A stretch of DNA of 64,000 bases, from the NCBI RefSeq assembly GCF_001667505.1, contig NZ_LZHZ01000022.1, positions 1 through 64,000 on the forward strand, in the 5' to 3' direction. Source of the stretch: Mycobacterium sp. ACS1612. GTDB taxonomy: Bacteria > Actinomycetota > Actinomycetes > Mycobacteriales > Mycobacteriaceae. The position numbers were made by a program, and so were the translations under genes. Below the pieces are notes generated by a model. It was not told where the DNA came from, made no database searches, and saw only the letters and a list, made by a program, of their open reading frames with translations. Below, piece after piece: positions 57,802-64,000 of the stretch (position 1 is its first letter; each line of letters begins with the position of its first letter).

Positions 57802-60624
57802 CTAAGCGAGGCGGCGCAAGGCTGCGATCGCCGTCGCGACGGCTTGCGCGCCGGTCAGCGCCGCGCCGGGCACCTGCACTTCGTGCAGCGGCGAGGGTTT
57901 ACCCGCCGACACCAGCGCGTGGTGCAGTGCGCGCGCGTCGTCGTCGGCGCCCGATCGCGCCAGCAACCGCGCGACGTACCGCAGGTTGAGCCACTGCTGG
58001 CTCCAATCCCCCACCCGGTCCCAATGGTCGAGCACGTCGATGAAAAGCCGTGCCGCCGTTGCCGGATCGCCGTGCACACCCCGCGTCGCCGCGGCCTCCA
58101 TCAACGCGATGCCGTGCCACCAGAAATTCTGCACCGAAGCGGCCAGCTCCGCGGCCTCGTCGAAGAGGGCCAGAGCACGGTCCGGTTCGGACTTCTTCAG
58201 CACCAGGCCCAGCGCGTAGCGTGCCATCGACCGCGCTGTCGGGTTGGCCGTGGCGTCGGCCACCCGCTCCGATTCCTCGGCGGCGGGTAAGCCTGCGGCG
58301 GGATCGCGCAGCACGGCGTGACAGATCGCGACATAGAACAGCGTCCACACCAACCGAATCGGGTCCTCGTCGCGATGAGCCCGGGCCACCTCGGCGTCGT
58401 AGTGGATCAGCGCGGCGTGCGGATCCCCTTCGTAGAGCGCCAGATCCGCGAGCACGTCGCCCGGATAGCCGACGCGGCCGGTGCCGCGGCCGGGATTGCG
58501 TCCCTGCGCCTTGCCCGCCAGGGCCCTCGCGCGCGCGAAGTCGCCGCGGTTCCACGCGCCCCGCGCAGCGAAACCGACGGCGGCGGGATACAACCGATGT
58601 TCACGGTCGGCCACCTCGACGAGATGTTCGGCCCAGCCCGAGGCCTCGTAGCCGACGCGCAGATGCGCGAGTTCGGCCATCGACGTGACCAGGCGCAGCG
58701 CCAGATCGACATCGCCTGCCGCCGCGGCGTATTCGTATGCGGCACGCAGGTTGTCGTAGTCCGGCAGGATCCGGTGCACCCACGCGCGTTCGTCGGCGGT
58801 GTGCATCCCCGCGGCCGCCTGCTCGGCCAGCGCCGTGTAGTACGCAGCATGCCGCACTGCATAGAGATCGCCAACGTCGGCGTCCCGCAACATCTTTCGA
58901 CCGTATCCGCGCAGCGTCTCCAGGACGACGAACCGGGACCGGTCGGCGCCGCCGCGCACCGTCACCATCGACTTGTCGACGAGGCCGGTGAGCGACTCGA
59001 GCGTGTCGTGGTCGTCGGTGTTCTCGTCAGCGCACACCCCGTGTGCCGACTCGAGGTCGAACCCGCCCGCGAAGACCGACAACCGGGTGAACAACGCCTG
59101 CTCGGGCTGCGATAGCAGGTGATAGGACCAGTCGATGGTGGCGGCGAGGCTCTGCTGGCGCGGGTGTGCACCGCGGGCGCCGCCGCTGAGCAGGCGCAGC
59201 CCGTCGAGTCGGCGCGCCACGTCCAGGCTGCTCATCACGCGCATCCGAGCCGCCGCCAATTCGATTGCCAGCGGCAGCCCGTCGAGTCGCCTGCAGATCT
59301 CAGCGACCGCGCCGACGGGTTCGTGCTCGAGGTCGAAGTCAGGCCTGCCTGCCTTGGCCCGCTCGGCGAACAATCGCGCGGCGTCGTCGTCGGTCAGCGG
59401 CGGAACCGGCAGCACCCGTTCGCCTGCCACCCCCAGCGCCTCCCTGCTGGTAGCGAGCACCGTCACCTTCGGGCAGTGCTGTGCGATCCGGTCGAGTATC
59501 GCTGCGGCCGCGTCCAGGACGTGTTCGCAGTTGTCCACGACCAGCAGTAGGTCGCGGCTGCGCAAGTACTCGATCACAGTGTCCTCGATGCCGAGCCCTT
59601 GTTGCTGCTGCAACCGCAGCGTGGCCGCCAGCGCGTGGCTCACCGCACCGCTCTCCACGGGCGCGAGTTCGCAGAACCACACACCGTCGAGGTATCGCTC
59701 GGCCTCGGCGCCTGCCGCTTCGAGGGCGAGGCGGGTCTTGCCGACGCCGCCGACACCGGTCAGCGTGACCAGCGCCGCCTCCTGCAGGGCCGCGGCGACC
59801 TGGCGCACCTCCTGCGTGCGGCCCACGAAACTCGTTGTCCTGCGCGGTAAGTGAGGCTGGGGCCGACTGACGCGCGACGGCTTCGATACGACGGGTTCGC
59901 CTTCCAGTATCGACTGGTGCACCCCGCGCAGCAAAGGCCCGGGATCGACCCCGAGTTCGTCGACGAGACGTTCCCGCACCCGCGCGTAGGTGTCGAGCGC
60001 GTCGGCCTGCCTTCCGCTGCGGTACTGCGCCAGCATCAACTGGCCGGCAAGCCGCTCGTCGAGCGGATGCGCGTGCACCGCCGCGGTGAGCTCACCCAGC
60101 AGTTCGGCATGCCTGCCTGCACGCAGCGCGGCGTCGTTGCGGTCGAGCTGCACTGAAAGCCGTTCGGCGGTAAGGGCAGTGCGGACGTCGTTGACCCACG
60201 GGGTGTCGATCGCGACGAACGGGTCGCCGCGCCACAAGCTCAGTGCGCTGTCGAACGCCGCCGCGGCTTCGACCGGTTCGGCAGCCGCGCGGGCCTGCGT
60301 CACCAGGTGACGGAATCGGTGCAGGTCGACGGCCAACGGGTCGACAGCCAACTTGTATCCGCCGGGCTCGCGGACAATTTGCACGTCCGCTGCGTCGGCG
60401 AACAGTTGACGAAGCCGGGAGATGTACGCCGCAAGCGCATTGCGGCCCTTGTGCGGCGGGGTGTCAGCCCAGACGCGGTCGATGAGTTGATCGACCGGCA
60501 CAGGACGATTGGCATCCACGAGCAGGGCGACCAGGACGCACCGTTGGCGGACGTGGCCGATCTCCAGACGCTGCCCGTCGACGCGCGCTTCGACGTCGCC
60601 GAGCAAACGGAATTCGGTCGTCAC
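57802..60624 (-). CDS. AfsR/SARP-type regulator with BTAD, NB-ARC and TPR domains
   Basis: 940 residues. An OmpR-like winged HTH spans about 1-95 (VRQRCVLVALLVDANRPVPV, NALAAYISRLRQLF). A BTAD domain follows to about 245 (LDERLAGQLMLAQYRSGRQA, LVDELGVDPGPLLRGVHQ). An NB-ARC ATPase has Walker A GVGGVGKT (290-297), Walker B LLLVVDNCEHVLDA and GLPLAIELAAARM. TPR-like helices fill the C-terminus. Such proteins often activate secondary metabolite or accessory genes. GTG 60624. It is followed by the UbiE-like methyltransferase and preceded by an oxidative demethylation module; its targets are unknown. Confidence 0.92.
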   Translation of the reverse strand: MTTEFRLLGDVEARVDGQRLEIGHVRQRCVLVALLVDANRPVPVDQLIDRVWADTPPHKGRNALAAYISRLRQLFADAADVQIVREPGGYKLAVDPLAVDLHRFRHLVTQARAAAEPVEAAAAFDSALSLWRGDPFVAIDTPWVNDVRTALTAERLSVQLDRNDAALRAGRHAELLGELTAAVHAHPLDERLAGQLMLAQYRSGRQADALDTYARVRERLVDELGVDPGPLLRGVHQSILEGEPVVSKPSRVSRPQPHLPRRTTSFVGRTQEVRQVAAALQEAALVTLTGVGGVGKTRLALEAAGAEAERYLDGVWFCELAPVESGAVSHALAATLRLQQQQGLGIEDTVIEYLRSRDLLLVVDNCEHVLDAAAAILDRIAQHCPKVTVLATSREALGVAGERVLPVPPLTDDDAARLFAERAKAGRPDFDLEHEPVGAVAEICRRLDGLPLAIELAAARMRVMSSLDVARRLDGLRLLSGGARGAHPRQQSLAATIDWSYHLLSQPEQALFTRLSVFAGGFDLESAHGVCADENTDDHDTLESLTGLVDKSMVTVRGGADRSRFVVLETLRGYGRKMLRDADVGDLYAVRHAAYYTALAEQAAAGMHTADERAWVHRILPDYDNLRAAYEYAAAAGDVDLALRLVTSMAELAHLRVGYEASGWAEHLVEVADREHRLYPAAVGFAARGAWNRGDFARARALAGKAQGRNPGRGTGRVGYPGDVLADLALYEGDPHAALIHYDAEVARAHRDEDPIRLVWTLFYVAICHAVLRDPAAGLPAAEESERVADATANPTARSMARYALGLVLKKSEPDRALALFDEAAELAASVQNFWWHGIALMEAAATRGVHGDPATAARLFIDVLDHWDRVGDWSQQWLNLRYVARLLARSGADDDARALHHALVSAGKPSPLHEVQVPGAALTGAQAVATAIAALRRLA

Positions 60625-60654
60625 ACGCTATAGCTTTACCCAAGCTGACGTCTG

Positions 60655-63102
60655 CTATGGGCGAATGCGCGCGTTGGTGGGATCGTAGAGCGGCTTGGTC
60701 GACACCGAGATCGGGTACAGCTGGCCGCCCACGTTCACCTGGTAGCTGCCCGCGTTGATCCAGTCGATGGTGACGACCGAGTGGTCGGACGCACGTAGAT
60801 ACGCCAGCCCGACGCAGGACCCGGTCGTCTCACCCCACGCCGCGGACGTCACCTGGCCGGCGACCTCGCCGTCACGGATGACCAACTCGCCGCCCCACAG
60901 CATGGCGTCGGGCGAGTCCACTTTGAATCCCGCCAGTTTCTTGCGCGGACCTTCGGCCTTGGCCTTCTCGACTGCTTCGCGGCCGAGGAACGCGATATCC
61001 GATTTCAGCTTGCACGCGAACAACAAACCGGCCTCGACCGGGTTCTCGCTCGGGGTCAGCTCCCTGCCGAACGCACGGTACCCCTTCTCCAGCCGCAGCG
61101 ACTCGATCGTGTAGTAGCCACCGCGGCCGGCGCCCGCTTCGATCAAATCTTCGTAGACGCCGACGGCGAACTCAGCGGGAACGTAGAGCTCCCAACCCAA
61201 TTCGCCGACGTACGTGATCCGGGTGGCCCGCACGGTGGCATAGCCGAGTGAGATCAGTCGGCTGGTGCCGAACGGAAAGCCGTCATCGGAGAGGTCGGCC
61301 GACGTCAGCGAGGACAACAGGTCGCGGGACTTCGGCCCCATCACGCCGAACACCGCGTACGCCGAGGTGACGTCGACCAGTGCGGCGTTCGCGCCGTCGG
61401 GCAGGTTCTTTTGGATGTGGTCCTTGTCGCGTTCGGTGGTGGCTGCGCTGCTGACGATCAGGTATTCCTCGGCGCCGGTGCGCGTGACCGTGACGTCGGA
61501 CTCGTAGGTGCCGCGTGCGTTGAGCATTCCGGTGTAGACAGACGTGCCGATGCCGACAGCCATGTCGGCGGTGCACAGCCACTGCAGCGCCGTCTCGGTG
61601 TCGCGTCCGACGAGCAGGTACTTCGAGAACGAGGTCTGGTCGAACACCGTGACGCCGGTGCGGGTGGTGGTCTGCTCGGCGGCCGACCATGGCAGCCAGT
61701 TCGGTTTGCCCCAGGTGTATTCGATCGCCGGGGTGGCGCCGTCAGGGGCGAAGAAGTTGGCCCGCTCCCAGCCCATCTTGCTGCCGAAGTTCGCGCCCGC
61801 GGCTTGCAGCAGGTGATGTACCGGTGACCGGCGGAACGGCCTCGCAGTCGTCATTTCGCGATTGGGCCACGGGATTTCGTAGTGGATGCCGAGCACCTCG
61901 GCGACCCGGTCGCGCAGCCACCGGTTGTTGCCGTTGAACGGTGCGAACCGCCGAATGTCGACGCCCGTCAGATCGCTGGTCGCCGCGCCGTTGACGATCC
62001 ACTCCGCCAACGCACGGCCGGCACCGCCTGCGGTTGCTATCCCGACCGAGTTGAACCCCGCGCCGACGAAGAAGTTGGCGACCTCGGGCGCTTCGCCGAG
62101 GATGAACTGGTTGTCGGGGGTGAAGCTCTCCGGTCCGTTGTAGAACTTCTTGATTCCCGTCGCCTCGAGGGCGGGAATCCGCAGCAGCGCGCTGTTCATC
62201 AGAACCTCGAAGTGGTCCCAATCCTCGTCAAGGAGTTGGAACTCGAACGGGTAGGGAATCGCGTCGGGCGCCACCCACGGTTTGGCTTGCGGTTCGAAGC
62301 CGCCGATGACCAGGCCGCCGACCTCCTCCTTGAAGTACGTGTAGCCGTCCGGGTCACGCAGGATCGGCAGATCGGGGTGCACACCGTCGATGTGCTCACT
62401 GACCACGTAGAAGTGTTCGGCCGAATGCAGGGGCACGTTGACGCCTGCCATCGCGCCCGCCTGTTTGGCCCACTGGCCCGCGCAGTTGACGACGATTTCC
62501 GCCTCGATGTCGCCGTGCTCGGTGCGGACCCCGGTGACGCGGCCGCCAGCGGCGAGAACGTCTGTGACTCTGACCTTTTCGATGATGCGAGCACCACGCA
62601 TCCTGGCGCCCTTGGCCAGCGCGAAGGTCAGGTCGGTGGGGTTGGCCTTGCCGTCGCCCGGCAGCCAGATCGCTCCGACGAGATCGTCGACGCGCATCAC
62701 CGGATAGTGCTCGAGCGCCTGTTCACCGGTGAGCAACTCGCATTCCATGTCGAACGCGGCGGCGTTGGCTGCGGTGCGCCGCAACTGGATCATCCGATCC
62801 TCGGTGCGCGCGACCGTCACTCCCCCGCATTGCTTGTAGCCCGCCGAAAGCCCCGTCTCGGCTTCGAGTTCGGCGTAGAGCTGCGTGGAGTACTGCACCA
62901 ACCGGGTCGCGCTTTCCGACGCCCGCAGTTGACCTACCAGTCCGGCAGCGTGCCATGTTGTGCCGCAGGACAATTGGCCCTGCTCGAGCAGTACGACGTC
63001 GATGATGCCGAGCTTGGTCAGGTGGTAGGCGACGCTGGTGCCGATGACGCCGCCGCCGATGATGACGACGTGCGCGCGGTCAGGAACCGAAGGGGTGGCC
63101 AT
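60655..63102 (-). CDS. FAD oxidoreductase fused to GcvT domain (dimethylglycine/sarcosine dehydrogenase-like)
   Basis: 815 residues. The N-terminal DAO-type FAD domain starts VVIIGGGVIGTSVAYHLTKL, followed by the covalent-flavin-region-like GTTWHAAGLVGQLRASES. The C-terminal half is aminomethyltransferase (GcvT)-like, with DVTSAYAVFGVMGPKSRDLL and RLEKGYRAFGRELTPSENPV. This matches dimethylglycine or sarcosine dehydrogenases that pass one-carbon units to tetrahydrofolate. ATG 63102 sits directly before MATPSVPDRAHVV; the longer frame invades the upstream gene. It is seven bases downstream of the choline-kinase-like gene, so both may serve choline/betaine breakdown. Confidence 0.9.
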   Translation of the reverse strand: MATPSVPDRAHVVIIGGGVIGTSVAYHLTKLGIIDVVLLEQGQLSCGTTWHAAGLVGQLRASESATRLVQYSTQLYAELEAETGLSAGYKQCGGVTVARTEDRMIQLRRTAANAAAFDMECELLTGEQALEHYPVMRVDDLVGAIWLPGDGKANPTDLTFALAKGARMRGARIIEKVRVTDVLAAGGRVTGVRTEHGDIEAEIVVNCAGQWAKQAGAMAGVNVPLHSAEHFYVVSEHIDGVHPDLPILRDPDGYTYFKEEVGGLVIGGFEPQAKPWVAPDAIPYPFEFQLLDEDWDHFEVLMNSALLRIPALEATGIKKFYNGPESFTPDNQFILGEAPEVANFFVGAGFNSVGIATAGGAGRALAEWIVNGAATSDLTGVDIRRFAPFNGNNRWLRDRVAEVLGIHYEIPWPNREMTTARPFRRSPVHHLLQAAGANFGSKMGWERANFFAPDGATPAIEYTWGKPNWLPWSAAEQTTTRTGVTVFDQTSFSKYLLVGRDTETALQWLCTADMAVGIGTSVYTGMLNARGTYESDVTVTRTGAEEYLIVSSAATTERDKDHIQKNLPDGANAALVDVTSAYAVFGVMGPKSRDLLSSLTSADLSDDGFPFGTSRLISLGYATVRATRITYVGELGWELYVPAEFAVGVYEDLIEAGAGRGGYYTIESLRLEKGYRAFGRELTPSENPVEAGLLFACKLKSDIAFLGREAVEKAKAEGPRKKLAGFKVDSPDAMLWGGELVIRDGEVAGQVTSAAWGETTGSCVGLAYLRASDHSVVTIDWINAGSYQVNVGGQLYPISVSTKPLYDPTNARIRP

Positions 63103-63109
63103 GTGATCC

Positions 63110-64000
63110 TCAGTCTTCTGCGTGGGCGTCTTCGAGCAGGCGGTCGATGTGCGGGCTCTTGAATTCTGCGACGGCGGCCTCATAGCGCTGTATCCCCCAA
63201 CTCCAGAAGTCGAAGTCGAGTGCGCTGGTGGCACTTTGGATGCAGCCCCACAGTGTCCAGCCGTACCTGCCGACAATGCCCTGCAGGTGGGCCCGCGCGG
63301 TCTTGTGCCGCAGCGTGCGGCCGTAGTACGCGGCGACGAGCTCGTCGAGCTGATCGGTGGTCAGTCCGCATTCCGCCCACGTGTTGCCGAGTTCGAAGCA
63401 CGGATCATTGTTTCCGGAGTATTCGTAGTCGATGATCCACACCCGGTCGCCGTCTTCGATGAAGTTTTCCGCGAGCAGGTCGTTGTTGCACGGGACCGTG
63501 GCCTGATCGATGGCCCTCAGCGCGTCGCGGATTCGGCCGAAGGTGTCCCCGTGTTCCAGATAGTCGGAGGGCATCTTGAACCCGTTGTCCAGCACGGTCT
63601 TCAGATACGACGGCTGCCGCTCGAACATGTCGAAGCAGTTGCGGAACCGGGGCCCCGAGTGCAGTGCGCGACAACCCGCGGCCACCTTCGTGAGCACCTC
63701 CGGACGCTGGAAGTCCGCGTTGGACAACGTCTTCCCGTTCAGGTAACCCAACAGCAGGATGCCGAGGTCGGGACGGTAGTCGATCACGGGGGCGCCGACG
63801 CCCGCCCGCTCGGCGGCAACGGAGTTGTGGTACTCGTCGTCGCGGTCGATGGCGAGGAAGTTGTTGGAGGTGTCGACGCACCGGGCGACGTAGACGCCGT
63901 CGGGGGTGGTGACCTTGACGTTGCAGTTCGTCAGCCCGCCCGACAGTTCCTGCAGTTGCCGCGGCCGACCGGCCAGCACTCCGATCTCGTCCAGCAGCGC
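63110..64000 (-). CDS. Choline/ethanolamine-kinase-like phosphotransferase (5' partial)
   Basis: At least 289 residues, running off the right edge in frame, so the start is outside the window; a GTG at 63979 lies within the reading frame but precedes no known N-terminus. APH/ChoK-fold features are LSGGLTNCNVKVTT (ATP-loop region), the Brenner-type motif VPCNNDLLAENFI (first His replaced by Asn) and the metal-binding WIIDYEYSGNNDPCFELGN. It probably phosphorylates choline or a related amino alcohol. It is coupled to the demethylating dehydrogenase downstream. Confidence 0.85.
   Translation of the reverse strand, partial: ALLDEIGVLAGRPRQLQELSGGLTNCNVKVTTPDGVYVARCVDTSNNFLAIDRDDEYHNSVAAERAGVGAPVIDYRPDLGILLLGYLNGKTLSNADFQRPEVLTKVAAGCRALHSGPRFRNCFDMFERQPSYLKTVLDNGFKMPSDYLEHGDTFGRIRDALRAIDQATVPCNNDLLAENFIEDGDRVWIIDYEYSGNNDPCFELGNTWAECGLTTDQLDELVAAYYGRTLRHKTARAHLQGIVGRYGWTLWGCIQSATSALDFDFWSWGIQRYEAAVAEFKSPHIDRLLEDAHAED

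Overview
The window is chromosomal DNA of a high-GC actinobacterium, most likely a rapidly growing Mycobacterium (Mycolicibacterium). I infer this from gene content and order. Read left to right, the backbone follows the M. tuberculosis order aldR-ald, pepR, pnp, rpsO, ribF, mntR/sirR, truB, pptT, pptH, a CocE-type hydrolase, echA16, dinF, nrnA, rbfA, infB, ylxR, nusA, rimP, Rv2843/Rv2844-like, proS, efpA, cysG, cobB, cobO, Mg-chelatase, GNAT, mqo, hydrolase, mtr, nicT. Blocks absent from that backbone are inserted between these genes. F420-type luciferase-like oxidoreductases, mycothione reductase and a DUF3558 protein also point to mycobacteria. I see no insertion sequence, prophage, CRISPR array or tRNA.

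Layout. 1-6.3 kb: a partial gene tail, a luciferase-like oxidoreductase, a large LuxR-type ATPase regulator, and the divergent aldR/ald pair, then a 680-base non-coding gap. 6.3-14.2 kb: an orphan response regulator, a class A beta-lactamase, pepR, pnp, a methyltransferase, rpsO and ribF, all on the minus strand. 14.2-19.6 kb: mntR, a MarR-MFS operon with a perfect operator-like palindrome, then a tightly overlapping pptH-pptT-truB operon. 19.7-25.2 kb: a secreted DUF3558 protein, CocE hydrolase, another F420-type oxidoreductase, DUF1802 and DUF2277 genes, echA16 and a methyltransferase. 25.2-30.4 kb: an accessory island (below). 30.4-41 kb: the translation/RNA operon rimP-nusA-ylxR-infB-rbfA-nrnA-dinF, a Tat lipoprotein with a ferritin-like partner, and proS. 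41-51.3 kb: a decayed DUF4239 gene, a permease, a carbinolamine-dehydratase/VOC fusion, two tandem EfpA-type exporters, and corrinoid/siroheme genes. 51.3-64 kb: GNAT, mqo, hydrolase, mtr, nicT, a methyltransferase, an AfsR/SARP-type regulator, and a dimethylglycine/sarcosine-dehydrogenase-like enzyme with a choline-kinase-like protein.

The most unusual region is 25.2-30.4 kb. Two convergent paralogous genes of identical length (435 codons) each encode an ECF sigma factor fused in one polypeptide to a zinc-finger anti-sigma-like motif (HxxxCxxC), one transmembrane helix and a long proline-rich outer domain. Around them lie a proline-rich single-pass membrane protein, a four-helix membrane protein, a frameshifted small secreted ORF and a lipoprotein. 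Upstream of each of these four genes I find the same bipartite promoter-like motif, TGTC/TGTG then exactly 19 bases then CTCC[T/C]ACC. I infer a self-contained envelope-sensing regulon in which sigma factor, inhibitor and sensor are one membrane protein and the neighbours are its targets. The architecture and the motif are read directly from sequence; the regulatory link is inference.
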